This document shows, piece by piece, positions 1 through 10,630 of a DNA stretch of 64,000 bases; positions within the stretch are counted from its first letter, which is position 1; the number at the start of each line of letters is the position of its first letter. The notes beneath the pieces were generated by a model. It was not told the origin of the DNA and ran no database searches. It saw only the letters and a program-made list of their open reading frames with translations. The translations under genes and the position numbers were made by a program. Origin of the DNA: Nocardioides marinus (lineage in GTDB: Bacteria; Pseudomonadota; Alphaproteobacteria; Rhodobacterales; Rhodobacteraceae); contig JAHVJD010000010.1 of NCBI GenBank assembly GCA_019801415.1, positions 62,001 to 126,000 of the forward strand, written 5' to 3'.

Positions 1-2
1 CC

Positions 3-1022
<1,020 letters not shown>

Positions 1023-1052
1023 TCGCGCCCACCCTTTTTCTGAGACCATCGC

Positions 1053-1076
1053 AAAGGCCCGGTCATCCGGGCCTTT
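1053..1076 (+). terminator. Hairpin terminator after mdh
   Basis: A perfect 10-bp stem (AAAGGCCCGG/CCGGGCCTTT) with a TCAT loop lies 31 bases past the mdh stop. No U-run follows, so it may act as an RNA-end stabiliser or weak terminator. Confidence 0.7.
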
Positions 1077-1276
1077 CGCAATTCAGGGCCTGTACCCCAG
1101 CTGCCGTTGCTACTCCGCTTCGCCCGACCGGCGGACTTTGCCCCCCCAAGGCACGGCGCCCGCGTCCCCACTGATGCCCGTCGCACGGTATTTCACACCC
1201 AGCACCGCAGATCGCCCGCCGCTGACCGATCTTCAAGATTCGTTCCGCAAGCTGCGCAGCCCGCGGCAGGCCTATT

Positions 1277-1307
1277 TGTGATCACACGCGCAAAAACTGT
1301 GATCACA
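1277..1307. promoter_or_regulatory. Paired TGTGATCACA palindromes (candidate operators)
   Basis: Two identical perfect 10-bp palindromes TGTGATCACA at 1277-1286 and 1298-1307 have centres exactly 21 bp apart, two helical turns, so a regulator would bind both on one face. They lie about 50-75 bp upstream of the candidate sucC -35 box. The TGTGA/TCACA halves resemble CRP half-sites but without the 6-bp CRP spacer, so a different dimeric regulator is likelier. The identity of the regulator is unknown. Confidence 0.6.
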
Positions 1308-1354
1308 AAAGTGAAAAATCTTCGGCATTTCCCCGCGCCCGGTCAAAAAAGCCT

Positions 1355-1384
1355 TTAACACTTGGCCCTAAGACAGCCTATAAA
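1355..1384 (+). promoter_or_regulatory. Candidate sucC promoter
   Basis: TTAACA at 1355-1360, an 18-bp spacer and TATAAA at 1379-1384 make a reasonable sigma-70 promoter 36 bp before the sucC ATG. It lies downstream of the paired palindromes. Confidence 0.5.
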
Positions 1385-1420
1385 TCGACAGATAATTGCA
1401 GCCAGACGGGACCGTTTCAC

Positions 1421-2614
1421 ATGAACATCCACGAATATCAGGCCAAAGCCCTTCTTCGCAGCTATGGCGCGCCAGTGTCCGACGGGCGCGTGGTGCTGAA
1501 AGCCGAAGAGGCCAAGACCGCAGCCGGTGAACTGGACGGCCCGCTCTGGGTCGTCAAAGCCCAGATCCATGCGGGCGGCCGCGGCAAGGGCTCCTTCAAG
1601 GAGGCAGATGCCGGCGAAAAAGGCGGCGTGCGCCTGACCAAGTCGGTGGAAGAAGCCGCCGAGGAAGCCAAGAAGATGCTGGGCCGCACCCTGGTCACCC
1701 ATCAGACCGGCCCCGCAGGCAAGCAGGTGAACCGTATCTACATCGAGGCCGGTTCCGGTATCAAAACCGAACTGTACCTGGCGCTGCTGGTCGACCGCCA
1801 GACCTCGCGCATCTCCTTCGTCTGCTCGACCGAGGGCGGCATGGACATCGAGGAAGTGGCCGAAGCCACCCCCGAGAAGATCCTGTCCTTCTCCGTTGAC
1901 CCGGCCACCGGCTACCAGCCCTACCACGGCCGCCGCATCGCGTTTTCGCTGGGCCTGCAGGGCGCGCAGATCAAGCAGTGCGTCAAGCTGATGGGTCAGC
2001 TTTACAAGGCCTTCGTCGAGAAGGACATGGAGATGCTGGAGATCAACCCGCTGATCGTCGGCGATGACGACAACCTCAAGGTTCTGGACGCCAAGATCGG
2101 CTTCGACGGCAACGCGGTCTACCGCCACGCCGACATCGCCGAGCTGCGCGACACCACCGAGGAAGACCCGAAAGAGCTGGAAGCCTCCAAGTACGACCTG
2201 AACTACATCGCGCTGGACGGTGAGATCGGCTGCATGGTGAACGGTGCGGGCCTGGCGATGGCCACCATGGACATCATCAAGCTCTACGGTGCCGAGCCCG
2301 CGAACTTCCTCGACGTTGGTGGCGGCGCCACCAAGGAGAAAGTGACCGAAGCGTTCAAGATCATCACCTCTGACCCGAACGTCAAAGGCATCCTGGTCAA
2401 CATCTTCGGCGGCATCATGCGCTGCGACGTGATCGCCGAGGGCGTGGTCGCCGCGGTCAAGGAAGTCGGCCTGAAGGTGCCGCTGGTTGTCCGTCTCGAG
2501 GGCACCAACGTCGAGCAGGGCAAGGAGATCATCAACAACTCCGGTCTGGACGTGATCGCCGCCGACAACCTGTCCGACGGTGCCGAGAAGATCGTCAAAG
2601 CGGTCAAAGGCTAA
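1421..2614 (+). CDS. sucC: Succinyl-CoA synthetase beta subunit
   Basis: ADP/GDP-forming ligase subunit that with SucD converts succinyl-CoA to succinate with substrate-level phosphorylation. The 397-aa length matches the family. The N-terminus [12 protein letters not shown] is typical, followed by an ATP-grasp domain and a C-terminal ligase domain with [12 protein letters not shown] near 295 and [10 protein letters not shown] near 325. It starts the sucCD-sucAB-lpd run on the plus strand and carries its own upstream promoter and paired operators. Two hairpins separate it from sucD. Assignment is certain. Confidence 0.97.
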   Translation: MNIHEYQAKALLRSYGAPVSDGRVVLKAEEAKTAAGELDGPLWVVKAQIHAGGRGKGSFKEADAGEKGGVRLTKSVEEAAEEAKKMLGRTLVTHQTGPAGKQVNRIYIEAGSGIKTELYLALLVDRQTSRISFVCSTEGGMDIEEVAEATPEKILSFSVDPATGYQPYHGRRIAFSLGLQGAQIKQCVKLMGQLYKAFVEKDMEMLEINPLIVGDDDNLKVLDAKIGFDGNAVYRHADIAELRDTTEEDPKELEASKYDLNYIALDGEIGCMVNGAGLAMATMDIIKLYGAEPANFLDVGGGATKEKVTEAFKIITSDPNVKGILVNIFGGIMRCDVIAEGVVAAVKEVGLKVPLVVRLEGTNVEQGKEIINNSGLDVIAADNLSDGAEKIVKAVKG

Positions 2615-2630
2615 TCCCGATTTTCCGTGG

Positions 2631-2680
2631 GACGGGCTGCGGCCCGTCTTTCCGTAGAATTCTGGCAGGCTGCGCCTGCC
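2631..2680 (+). promoter_or_regulatory. Two consecutive hairpins in the sucC-sucD gap
   Basis: GACGGGC-TGCG-GCCCGTC (2631-2648) and GGCAGGC-TGC-GCCTGCC (2664-2680) are each 7-bp perfect stems packed in the 85-bp gap, just before the sucD Shine-Dalgarno (AGGAG, 2687-2691). They could stabilise or process the mRNA or attenuate it. No U-run is present. Confidence 0.55.
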
Positions 2681-2699
2681 TAAAACAGGAGAACGCCAA

Positions 2700-3584
2700 A
2701 TGGCAGTCCTCATCGACGAAAACACCAAGGTCATCTGTCAGGGCTTCACCGGCTCGCAGGGCACCTTCCACTCCGAACAGGCCATCGCCTATGGCACCAA
2801 GATGGTCGGCGGCGTCACCCCCGGCAAAGGTGGCCAGACCCACCTGAACCTGCCGGTCTTCAACTCGGTGCATGAAGCCAAGCACGTGACCGAGGCCAAT
2901 GCCTCCGTGATCTACGTGCCGCCGCCGTTTGCCGCCGATTCCATCCTCGAGGCGATCGACGCCGAGATGGAGCTGATCGTCTGCATCACCGAAGGCATCC
3001 CGGTTCTGGACATGATGAAGGTGAAGCGCGCGCTGGAAGGCTCCAAGTCCCGCCTGATCGGCCCGAACTGCCCCGGCGTCATCACCCCCGACGCCTGCAA
3101 GATCGGCATCATGCCCGGCCACATCCACAAGCGTGGCTCGGTCGGCGTTGTGTCCCGCTCCGGCACCCTGACCTATGAAGCGGTGAAACAGACCGCCGAC
3201 ATCGGCCTGGGCCAGTCCACCGCCGTGGGCATCGGCGGCGACCCGATCAAGGGCACCGAGCACATCGACGTGCTGGACATGTTCCTGGACGATCCGGAAA
3301 CCGAATCCATCATCATGATCGGTGAAATCGGCGGTTCCGCCGAAGAGGAAGCCGCGGAATTCCTCGCCGAGCAGAAGAAGAAGGGCCGCTGGAAGCCGAC
3401 CGCCGGCTTCATCGCCGGGCGCACCGCCCCTCCGGGCCGCCGCATGGGCCACGCAGGCGCGATCGTTGCCGGCGGCAAAGGCGGCGCCGAGGACAAGATC
3501 GAAGCGATGAAATCCGCAGGCATCGTTGTCGCTGACAGCCCGGCCGGTCTCGGCGAGGCCGTTCTGAAGGCGATCGGCAAGTAA
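2700..3584 (+). CDS. sucD: Succinyl-CoA synthetase alpha subunit
   Basis: Partner of SucC. Carries the CoA-binding Rossmann domain and the histidine phosphorylated during catalysis. The 294-aa product shows [10 protein letters not shown] near residue 15 (CoA binding), GPNCPG near 122, and the active-site segment MGHAGAIV around residue 247. ATG at 2700 follows AGGAG by 8 bases. It is co-oriented with sucC and sucA. Assignment is certain. Confidence 0.97.
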   Translation: MAVLIDENTKVICQGFTGSQGTFHSEQAIAYGTKMVGGVTPGKGGQTHLNLPVFNSVHEAKHVTEANASVIYVPPPFAADSILEAIDAEMELIVCITEGIPVLDMMKVKRALEGSKSRLIGPNCPGVITPDACKIGIMPGHIHKRGSVGVVSRSGTLTYEAVKQTADIGLGQSTAVGIGGDPIKGTEHIDVLDMFLDDPETESIIMIGEIGGSAEEEAAEFLAEQKKKGRWKPTAGFIAGRTAPPGRRMGHAGAIVAGGKGGAEDKIEAMKSAGIVVADSPAGLGEAVLKAIGK

Positions 3585-3617
3585 AATGCCTTCGGCAGCA
3601 CATCACGGCTGCATCCG

Positions 3618-3640
3618 GCGCCCGTCCTCGTGGCGGGCGC
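3618..3640 (+). promoter_or_regulatory. Hairpin in the sucD-sucA gap
   Basis: GCGCCCG (3618-3624) pairs with CGGGCGC (3634-3640) over a 9-nt loop in the 260-bp gap. No U-run follows. The rest of the gap carries no gene I can support. Confidence 0.4.
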
Positions 3641-3844
3641 TGCTGATGCATCAGGCCTTGCTGTCGCTGGCCGCGATCCGGCGGCGCGCCTGCCGGACAT
3701 GGGATACCGCTGTCGATGCGGCCTTCGCGGCCGCATCTGCTGTGCGATCCACACCGCACGTCACCATTTAGAAACCTGTGCAGGCCACCCTGCCCTGGTC
3801 CCGGCCTTACTGATTTACGGTCCCAACGCGCAAGAGGCACCCAA

Positions 3845-6796
3845 ATGACCGACCAAAGCCCCAACGACCTCTTCCACGCCTCCTCCTTCATGCAGGGGCA
3901 CAATGCGGAGTATCTGGAGCAGCTTTACGCTCAATACGCCAATGATCCGGGCGCGGTAGACGCCGCCTGGGCCGAGTTCTTCCGCCAGATGGGCGATGCC
4001 GAACTCGACGTTAAGGCAGAAGCCAACGGCCCGTCCTGGGCGCGTGGTGACTGGCCGCCCGCCCCGCAGGACGATCTGACCGGCGCGCTGACCGGCGAAT
4101 GGCCGGCCCCGGAAGAGGCGCAGGGCGCAGGCAAGAAGATCAAGGAACAGGCCGCCAAGAAAGGCGTCGAGCTGACCGATGACCAGGTGCAGCGCGCGGT
4201 GCTGGATTCGATCCGCGCCCTGATGCTGATCCGCGCCTATCGCATCCGCGGCCACCTGGCCGCAGACCTCGACCCGCTGGGCATGCGGACCGCCGCCAGC
4301 CACCCGGAACTGGACCCCAAGACCTACGGCTTCACCGATGCCGACATGGACCGGCCGATCTTCATCGACAACGTGCTGGGGCTTCAGGTCGCCACCATGC
4401 GCCAGATCGTCGACATCGTGAAGCGCACCTACTGCGGCACCTTTGCCCTGCAGTACATGCACATCTCCGACCCCGAGCAATCCGCCTGGCTGAAGGAACG
4501 GATCGAGGGCTATGACAAGGAGATCCGCTTCACCCGCGAGGGCCGCAAGGCGATCCTGAACAAGATGGTCGAGGCCGAGGGCTTCGAGAAGTTCCTGCAC
4601 GTCAAATACACCGGCACCAAGCGTTTTGGCCTCGACGGCGGCGAAAGCCTGATCCCGGCGATGGAGCAGATCATCAAGCGCGGCGGCGCGCTGGGTGTGA
4701 AGGACATCGTGATCGGCATGCCGCACCGCGGCCGCCTCAACATCCTCGCCAACGTGATGCAGAAGCCCTACCGGGCGATCTTCAACGAATTCCAGGGCGG
4801 CAGCTTCAAGCCCGATGACGTGGACGGCTCCGGCGACGTGAAATACCACCTCGGCGCCTCCTCGGACCGCGAATTCGACGGCAACAAGGTGCACCTCAGC
4901 CTCACCGCCAACCCCTCGCACCTCGAGGCGGTGAACCCGGTGGTGCTGGGCAAGGTCCGCGCCAAGCAGGACCAGCTGAACGACGTCGACCGCACCCAGG
5001 TGCTGCCGATCCTGCTGCACGGTGACGCCGCCTTTGCAGGCCAGGGCGTGGTGGCGGAATGCTTTGCGCTCTCGGGTCTGCGTGGCCACAAGACCGGCGG
5101 CACCATCCACATCGTGGTGAACAACCAGATCGGCTTCACCACCGCGCCGCATTTCTCGCGCTCCTCTCCCTACCCGACCGACAACGCGCTGGTGGTCGAG
5201 GCCCCGATCTTCCACGTCAACGGCGACGACCCGGAAGCGGTGGTGCATGCCGCCAAGGTGGCCACCGAGTTCCGCCAGAAGTTCCACAAGGACGTGGTGC
5301 TGGACATCTTCTGCTACCGCCGCTTCGGTCACAACGAAGGCGACGAGCCGATGTTCACCAACCCCTTGATGTACAAGAAGATCAAGGGCCACAAGACGAC
5401 GCTCAGCCTCTATACCGACCGGCTGGTGCGCGACGGGCTGATCCCCGAGGGCGAGATCGAGGACATGAAGGCCGCCTTCCAGGCGCACCTGAACGAGGAA
5501 TTCGAAGCCGGCAAGGATTACAAGCCCAACAAGGCCGACTGGCTGGACGGCCGCTGGTCGCACCTCGACAAGCAGGACGCCGACTATCAGCGCGGCCGCA
5601 CCGCGATCGAGCCGGACACGATGGCCGAAATCGGCAAGGCGCTCAGCGGCGTGCCGGAAGGCTTCCCGATGCACAAGACCGTCGGTCGTTTCCTGAACGC
5701 CCGCGCCAAGATGTTCGAAACCGGCGAGGGCTTTGACTGGGCCACCGGCGAAGCCCTGGCCTTCGGCTCGCTGCTGCTCGAAGGCTACCCGGTACGCCTC
5801 TCCGGTCAGGACGCCACCCGCGGCACCTTCTCGCAGCGCCATTCCGGCATCGTGAACCAGGAAACCGAGGAACGCTTCTACCCGCTCAACAACATCCGCG
5901 CAGGCCAGTCGCAGTTCGAGGTGATCGACTCGGCGCTGTCCGAATACGCGGTTCTGGGCTTCGAGTACGGCTACTCGCTGGCCGAGCCGAACGCGCTGAC
6001 CCTGTGGGAAGCCCAGTTCGGTGACTTTGCCAACGGCGCGCAGATCATGTTCGACCAGTTCATCTCGTCGGGTGAATCGAAGTGGCTGCGGATGTCCGGC
6101 CTCGTTTGCCTGCTGCCGCATGGTTTCGAGGGCCAGGGCCCCGAGCACTCCTCGGCCCGCCTCGAGCGCTTCCTGCAGATGTGCGGCCAGGACAACTGGA
6201 TCGTCGCCAACTGCACCACGCCCGCGAACTACTTCCACATCCTGCGCCGTCAGCTGCACCGCACCTTCCGCAAGCCGCTGATCCTGGTGACCCCGAAATC
6301 CCTGCTGCGCCACAAGCTGGCGGTCTCCAACGCCGAGGATTTCACCACCGGCTCCAGCTTCCACCGGGTGCTGTGGGACGACGCGCAAAAGGGCAACTCC
6401 GACACCCAGCTGGTGGCGGACGACAAGATCAAGCGCGTGGTGATGTGCTCGGGCAAGGTCTACTACGACCTGCTGGAAGAGCGCGATGCCCGCGGCATCG
6501 ACGACATCTACCTGATGCGGATCGAGCAGTTCTATCCCTTCCCGGCGATCTCCATGGTGAAGGAGCTGGAACGCTTCAAGCAGGCGGAAATGATCTGGTG
6601 CCAGGAAGAGCCCAAGAACCAGGGCGCCTGGACCTTCATCGAGCCCAACATCGAATGGGTGCTGACCCGCATCGGCGCCAAGCACACGCGGCCCGTCTAT
6701 GTCGGCCGCGCCACCTCGGCCTCGCCCGCAACCGGCCTGGCCAGCGAACACAAAGCCCAACAAGCAGCCCTCGTGAACGAAGCGCTGAGCATCTGA
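3845..6796 (+). CDS. sucA: 2-oxoglutarate dehydrogenase E1 component
   Basis: Thiamine-diphosphate dehydrogenase that decarboxylates 2-oxoglutarate and passes the succinyl group to SucB. The 983-aa length matches E1o. An N-terminal segment with YLEQLYAQY resembles the E1o tail that docks to E2. GMPHRGRLN lies near 290 and [11 protein letters not shown] near 495, both ThDP/active-site motifs. The frame is open upstream to 3716, but ATG 3845 follows AGAGG by 7 bases and gives the usual MTDQSPND start. sucB begins 13 bases after the stop, so the two are co-transcribed. Confidence 0.97.
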   Translation: MTDQSPNDLFHASSFMQGHNAEYLEQLYAQYANDPGAVDAAWAEFFRQMGDAELDVKAEANGPSWARGDWPPAPQDDLTGALTGEWPAPEEAQGAGKKIKEQAAKKGVELTDDQVQRAVLDSIRALMLIRAYRIRGHLAADLDPLGMRTAASHPELDPKTYGFTDADMDRPIFIDNVLGLQVATMRQIVDIVKRTYCGTFALQYMHISDPEQSAWLKERIEGYDKEIRFTREGRKAILNKMVEAEGFEKFLHVKYTGTKRFGLDGGESLIPAMEQIIKRGGALGVKDIVIGMPHRGRLNILANVMQKPYRAIFNEFQGGSFKPDDVDGSGDVKYHLGASSDREFDGNKVHLSLTANPSHLEAVNPVVLGKVRAKQDQLNDVDRTQVLPILLHGDAAFAGQGVVAECFALSGLRGHKTGGTIHIVVNNQIGFTTAPHFSRSSPYPTDNALVVEAPIFHVNGDDPEAVVHAAKVATEFRQKFHKDVVLDIFCYRRFGHNEGDEPMFTNPLMYKKIKGHKTTLSLYTDRLVRDGLIPEGEIEDMKAAFQAHLNEEFEAGKDYKPNKADWLDGRWSHLDKQDADYQRGRTAIEPDTMAEIGKALSGVPEGFPMHKTVGRFLNARAKMFETGEGFDWATGEALAFGSLLLEGYPVRLSGQDATRGTFSQRHSGIVNQETEERFYPLNNIRAGQSQFEVIDSALSEYAVLGFEYGYSLAEPNALTLWEAQFGDFANGAQIMFDQFISSGESKWLRMSGLVCLLPHGFEGQGPEHSSARLERFLQMCGQDNWIVANCTTPANYFHILRRQLHRTFRKPLILVTPKSLLRHKLAVSNAEDFTTGSSFHRVLWDDAQKGNSDTQLVADDKIKRVVMCSGKVYYDLLEERDARGIDDIYLMRIEQFYPFPAISMVKELERFKQAEMIWCQEEPKNQGAWTFIEPNIEWVLTRIGAKHTRPVYVGRATSASPATGLASEHKAQQAALVNEALSI

Positions 6797-6809
6797 GGAA
6801 GACAGAGAC

Positions 6810-8348
6810 ATGACCACCGAAGTCCGCGTACCCACCCTGGGTGAATCCGTGACCGAGGCCACCGTGGCCACCTGGTTCAAGAAACCCGGCGACAGCGTCA
6901 GCGCCGATGAAATGCTCTGCGAGCTGGAAACCGACAAGGTGACGGTCGAAGTGCCCTCGCCCGCCTCCGGCACCCTCGGCGAAATCGTTGCTGCCGAAGG
7001 GGAAACCGTCGGCGTCGATGCGCTGCTGGCGACCCTGACCGAAGCCAACGGCGCCGCGGCGCCCGCCCCCGCCGGCGGCAGCTCCGACGCCAGCACCAAG
7101 AGCGCGGCCCCGGCCGCCGCACCCGCTGGCGACGGCGGCGCACCGGTGCCGGTCATGGTTCCCGCGCTCGGCGAGTCGGTCACCGAAGCCACCGTTTCGT
7201 CGTGGTTCAAGAAGGTCGGCGACACCGTCGCCCAGGACGAGATGCTCTGTGAGCTGGAAACCGACAAGGTCTCCGTAGAGGTTCCCGCGCCGACCGCCGG
7301 CGTGCTGACCGAGATCATGGCCGAGGAAGGCGCCACCGTGCAGGCCGCTTCGCAGCTGGGCGTGATCGCAGGCGGTGCCGCGGGTGCCGCTCCGGCCGCC
7401 CCCGCCGAAGGCCAGACCCCGGCCGCGGCTGACGCCGCCGCGGGCAAGGACGTGGCCAATGCGCCCTCCGCCGAGAAGGCCATGGCCGAAGCCGGCCTCA
7501 GCGCCGCCCAGGTCACCGGCACCGGTCGCGACGGCCGCATCATGAAGGAAGACGTCGCCGCTGCCATCGCCGCCGCCAAGTCCGCGCCCGCCGCCGCGCC
7601 CGCCTCGGCCCCGGCCCAGGTCCGCGCGCCGGTTCCGGCCGATGACGCCGCGCGCGAAGAGCGGGTGAAGATGACCCGCCTGCGCCAGACCATCGCCAAG
7701 CGCCTGAAGGACAGCCAGAACACCGCGGCCATGCTGACCACCTACAACGAGGTGGACATGACCGAGGTGATGGAGCTGCGCAAACAGTACAAGGACCAGT
7801 TCGAGAAGAAGCACGGCGTGCGCCTCGGCTTCATGTCCTTCTTCACCAAGGCCTGCTGCCACGCGCTGAAGGAAGTGCCCGAGGTCAACGCCGAGATCGA
7901 CGGCACCGACATCGTCTACAAGAACTTCGTGCACATGGGCGTCGCCGCCGGCACCCCGACCGGCCTGGTCGTTCCGGTCATCCGCGACGCCGATTCGATG
8001 TCCTTTGCCGAGATCGAAAAGGCGATCGCCGAGAAGGGCAAGCGCGCCCGGGAAGGCAAGCTGTCGATGGCGGAAATGCAGGGCGGCACCTTCACCATCT
8101 CCAACGGCGGTGTCTACGGCTCGCTGATGTCCTCGCCGATCCTGAACCCGCCGCAGTCGGGTATCCTCGGCATGCACAAGATCCAGGACCGCCCGGTGGC
8201 GATCAACGGCAAGGTGGAAATCCGCCCGATGATGTACCTGGCGCTGAGCTACGACCACCGCATCGTCGATGGCAAGGGCGCCGTGACCTTCCTGGTCCGC
8301 GTCAAGGAAGCGCTGGAAGATCCGCGCCGCCTGCTGATGGATCTGTAA
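6810..8348 (+). CDS. sucB: Dihydrolipoyl succinyltransferase E2 with two lipoyl domains
   Basis: Core acyltransferase of the 2-oxoglutarate dehydrogenase complex. In order it has a lipoyl domain with ETDKVTVEV (lipoyl-Lys near 43), an Ala/Pro linker, a second lipoyl domain with ETDKVSVEV (Lys near 152), another linker, a peripheral subunit-binding domain at about 216-250, and the catalytic domain from about 285 ending in DHRIVDG near 483. At 512 aa it is longer than single-lipoyl E2o such as E. coli SucB. The two lipoyl domains are close copies, which suggests internal duplication. Assignment as E2o rather than E2p rests on its place directly after sucA. Confidence 0.95.
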   Translation: MTTEVRVPTLGESVTEATVATWFKKPGDSVSADEMLCELETDKVTVEVPSPASGTLGEIVAAEGETVGVDALLATLTEANGAAAPAPAGGSSDASTKSAAPAAAPAGDGGAPVPVMVPALGESVTEATVSSWFKKVGDTVAQDEMLCELETDKVSVEVPAPTAGVLTEIMAEEGATVQAASQLGVIAGGAAGAAPAAPAEGQTPAAADAAAGKDVANAPSAEKAMAEAGLSAAQVTGTGRDGRIMKEDVAAAIAAAKSAPAAAPASAPAQVRAPVPADDAAREERVKMTRLRQTIAKRLKDSQNTAAMLTTYNEVDMTEVMELRKQYKDQFEKKHGVRLGFMSFFTKACCHALKEVPEVNAEIDGTDIVYKNFVHMGVAAGTPTGLVVPVIRDADSMSFAEIEKAIAEKGKRAREGKLSMAEMQGGTFTISNGGVYGSLMSSPILNPPQSGILGMHKIQDRPVAINGKVEIRPMMYLALSYDHRIVDGKGAVTFLVRVKEALEDPRRLLMDL

Positions 8349-8366
8349 GGCACACACCGCCAATCC

Positions 8367-8393
8367 GCATCGGGCCCATAAGCGGCCCGATGC
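8367..8393 (+). terminator. Hairpin after sucB
   Basis: Perfect 10-bp stem GCATCGGGCC/GGCCCGATGC with a 7-nt loop, 18 bases past the sucB stop. No U-run follows, so it may be an attenuator or 3'-end stabiliser before the small genes that precede lpd. Confidence 0.6.
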
Positions 8394-8418
8394 ACCGTCA
8401 AAGCACTGCGTGGGCTGG

Positions 8419-8688
8419 ATGAGCTATCAACCCGAACCGGATCCTGAAAAGGAATACCCAAGGCTGTTCGCGCTTAAACACCGCGTGATCGCATGGAAGG
8501 CTCAGCGCCCGATAACCTTTTGGTTCTGGGTCTGGATCGTCTGCACCGGCGCAACGCTGTTCGGATTCGCCGGCGGATCCGAACATCAAATGCAGCGTCC
8601 TTCGACCAAGCTGTTTGCACTCTATGCCGCCCTCGGCTGGATTTACCCGTTCTACCTATGGGTAAAAGCCCGGACACACCGCACATGA
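8419..8688 (+). CDS. Small membrane protein of unknown function
   Basis: An 89-aa protein (92 aa if GTG at 8410 is used). It has a soluble charged N-terminus rich in Pro/Glu, then two hydrophobic segments: about residues 36-53 (FWFWVWIVCTGATLFGF) and 66-83 (FALYAALGWIYPFYLWV). I do not recognise the family. Its stop overlaps the ATG of the following MAPEG gene as ATGA, so the two are translationally coupled. Base composition looks slightly less GC-rich than the flanking TCA genes, which fits an accessory insertion between sucB and lpd. Confidence 0.75.
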   Translation: MSYQPEPDPEKEYPRLFALKHRVIAWKAQRPITFWFWVWIVCTGATLFGFAGGSEHQMQRPSTKLFALYAALGWIYPFYLWVKARTHRT

Positions 8689-9095
8689 CCCCCGAACTCA
8701 CCGCCCTCACCCTCGCCGCGCTCCTGCAGGTCTTCCAGATCGCCCTCATGGCGGTCCCGGCCAACCTCGAGCTGAAACCGGGCCAGACCCTCGGCCCCCG
8801 CGACCGCGACCGGCTGGGCGGCGATCTGCAGGACCAGGTCTCGCGCCGCACCGCGCGGCTGTGGCGGGCGATGAACAACCATTTCGAGGGGCTGATCCTG
8901 TTCACCATCGCCTGCGTGGTGGTCACGCTGGCGCAGAAATCCTCGCCCCTCACCGCCGCCTGCGCCTGGCTCTACCTCGGCGCGCGGGTGCTCTACATTC
9001 CCGCCTATGCCTTTGGCTGGACGCCCTGGCGCAGCCTGATCTGGCTGGTCGGCTACCTCGCAACCGCGGCCATGCTGGCCGCCTGTCTCACTTGA
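8685..9095 (+). CDS. MAPEG family membrane protein
   Basis: A 136-aa protein with four hydrophobic segments (about 5-25, 62-82, 86-105 and 113-132) and the MAPEG-type segment RAMNNHFEGLILFT near residue 60. MAPEG proteins include glutathione S-transferase-like integral membrane enzymes, but most bacterial members have no known substrate. The frame extends upstream to 8493 inside the preceding gene. ATG 8685 is chosen because it gives the family N-terminus (MTPELTALTLAALLQ) and an ATGA overlap. A link to lipoamide metabolism cannot be inferred from position alone. Confidence 0.88.
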   Translation: MTPELTALTLAALLQVFQIALMAVPANLELKPGQTLGPRDRDRLGGDLQDQVSRRTARLWRAMNNHFEGLILFTIACVVVTLAQKSSPLTAACAWLYLGARVLYIPAYAFGWTPWRSLIWLVGYLATAAMLAACLT

Positions 9096-9098
9096 CCC

Positions 9099-9156
9099 TT
9101 CACCTTTGCCCATACACTCCGGGGGAGGCCCGCAAGGGCCGGGGGCAGCGCCCCCT
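9099..9156 (+). repeat. Intergenic repeat family 1, copy A
   Basis: TTCACCTTTGCCCATACACT followed by CCGGGGG, then two stem-loops: GGCCC-GCAA-GGGCC (9127-9140) and GGGGGC-AGC-GCCCCC (9141-9155). The same layout recurs at 31093-31151 (reverse), 58537-58585, and as an inverted pair at 19595-19651. It sits between the MAPEG gene and lpd. Confidence 0.75.
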
Positions 9157-9187
9157 CCCCGCTCAACCCTAAAGGAGCACATGACAC

Positions 9188-10579
9188 ATGGCATCCTATG
9201 ACGTGATCGTAATCGGCGCTGGCCCCGGCGGCTATGTCTGCGCCATCCGCTGCGCCCAGCTGGGCCTGAAAACCGCCATCGTGGAAGGCCGCGAAACCCT
9301 CGGCGGCACCTGCCTGAACGTGGGCTGCATCCCCTCCAAGGCGCTGTTGCACTCGACCCACCTGCTGCACGAGGCAGAGCACAACTTCGCCCATATGGGC
9401 CTCAAGGGCAAAAGCCCTTCGGTCGACTGGGACCAGATGAAGGCCTACAAGGACGAGGTCATCGGCCAGAACACCGGCGGTGTCGAGTTCCTGATGAAGA
9501 AGAACAAGATCGACTGGATCAAGGGCTGGGCCTCCATCCCCGAGGCCGGCAAGGTCAAGGTCGGCGACGATCTGCATGAGGCCAAGAACATCGTGATCGC
9601 CTCCGGCTCGGTGCCCGCTTCGATCCCCGGCGTCGAGATCGACGAGAAGATCGTGGTCTCCTCCACCGGCGCGCTGGAACTGCCGAAGATCCCGAAGAAG
9701 CTGGCCGTGATCGGCGCCGGCGTGATCGGGCTCGAGCTGGGCTCGGTCTATGCCCGCCTCGGCTCCGAGGTGACCGTGATCGAATACATGGACGCAGTCT
9801 GCCCCGGCATGGACAAGGACGTGCAGCGCAGCTTCAAGCGGATCCTGGAAAAGCAGGGCCTGAACTTCGTGATGGGCGCCGCCGTGCAGTCGGTGGAAAC
9901 CTCCAAGACCAAGGCCAAGGTCAAGTACCAGCCCAAGAAGGGCGGCGACGAGGTGGTGCTGGACGCCGACGTGGTGCTGGTCGCCACCGGCCGCAAGCCC
10001 TATTCCGAGGGTCTGGGACTGGACGCGCTTGGCGTCAAGATGACCGAACGCGGCCAGATCGCCACCGACGACCGCTGGTCCACCAACGTCAAGGGCATCT
10101 ACGCCATCGGCGACGTGATCGAAGGCCCGATGCTCGCCCACAAGGCCGAGGATGAGGGCATGGCGGTGGCCGAGGTCATCGCGGGCAAGCACGGTCACGT
10201 GAACTACAGCGTCATCCCCGGCGTCGTCTACACCACGCCCGAGGTGGCCACCGTCGGCCAGACCGAGGACGCGCTGAAGGCCGAGGGCAAGAAGGTCAAG
10301 GTCGGCAAGTTCATGTTCATGGGCAACGCCCGCGCCAAGGCCGTGGGCCAGGCCGAGGGCGGTTTCGTCAAGATCATCACCGACGCCGAAACCGACCGCA
10401 TCCTGGGGGCCGCCATCATCGGCCCGGCAGCCGGCGACATGATCCACGAGCTGTGCGTTGCGATGGAATTCGGCGCCTCCGCCGAGGACGTGGCACTGAC
10501 CTGCCACGCGCATCCGACCTATTCCGAAGCCGTGCGCGAAGCCGCACTGGCCTGCGGCGACGGCCCGATCCACAGCTGA
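9188..10579 (+). CDS. lpd: Dihydrolipoamide dehydrogenase E3
   Basis: FAD/NAD disulfide oxidoreductase that reoxidises the lipoyl groups of E2. The 463-aa product has the FAD loop GAGPGGY near residue 10, redox-active disulfide [13 protein letters not shown] (Cys near 42 and 47), an NAD loop [11 protein letters not shown] near 178, AIGDV near 306 for FAD, and the C-terminal His-Glu motif HAHPTYSE near 440. ATG 9188 is preceded by AAGGAG at 9172-9177. An earlier ATG at 9181 is out of frame. It serves the OGDH complex, and possibly others. Confidence 0.97.
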   Translation: MASYDVIVIGAGPGGYVCAIRCAQLGLKTAIVEGRETLGGTCLNVGCIPSKALLHSTHLLHEAEHNFAHMGLKGKSPSVDWDQMKAYKDEVIGQNTGGVEFLMKKNKIDWIKGWASIPEAGKVKVGDDLHEAKNIVIASGSVPASIPGVEIDEKIVVSSTGALELPKIPKKLAVIGAGVIGLELGSVYARLGSEVTVIEYMDAVCPGMDKDVQRSFKRILEKQGLNFVMGAAVQSVETSKTKAKVKYQPKKGGDEVVLDADVVLVATGRKPYSEGLGLDALGVKMTERGQIATDDRWSTNVKGIYAIGDVIEGPMLAHKAEDEGMAVAEVIAGKHGHVNYSVIPGVVYTTPEVATVGQTEDALKAEGKKVKVGKFMFMGNARAKAVGQAEGGFVKIITDAETDRILGAAIIGPAAGDMIHELCVAMEFGASAEDVALTCHAHPTYSEAVREAALACGDGPIHS

Positions 10580-10588
10580 TCGAAACTG

Positions 10589-10611
10589 CCCGGCCCCAAT
10601 GCGGGGCCGGG
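10589..10611 (+). terminator. Terminator after lpd
   Basis: CCCGGCCCC (10589-10597) and GGGGCCGGG (10603-10611) form a 9-bp stem with loop AATGC, followed by TCTTT. It closes the TCA block. Confidence 0.75.
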
Positions 10612-10630
10612 TCTTTGGCAGGGCCAGCGA

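Larger units (their letters stand above)
1023..1420. other. mdh-sucC intergenic region (398 bp)
   Basis: No convincing gene is visible on either strand. The region holds the mdh terminator hairpin, a GC-rich stretch without recognisable features (about 1085-1260), two identical 10-bp palindromes, and a candidate sigma-70 promoter just before sucC. Those elements are listed separately. Confidence 0.7.

Noticed and set aside
1277-1307. Reading the two palindromes as a standard CRP site
   Set aside because: CRP needs TGTGA-N6-TCACA; here the half-sites abut with no spacer.
1355-2734. 459-aa antisense frame over sucC
   Set aside because: Antisense of a certain gene; hydrophobic/Asp/His-rich composition is the mirror of high-GC codon bias.
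3586-3771. 61-aa reading frame between sucD and sucA
   Set aside because: Composition is unlike a protein, no Shine-Dalgarno is seen, and the region contains a hairpin.
3815-7741. 1308-aa antisense frame over sucA and sucB
   Set aside because: Long antisense open frames are usual in high-GC genomes. The plus-strand sucA and sucB have unmistakable family motifs.
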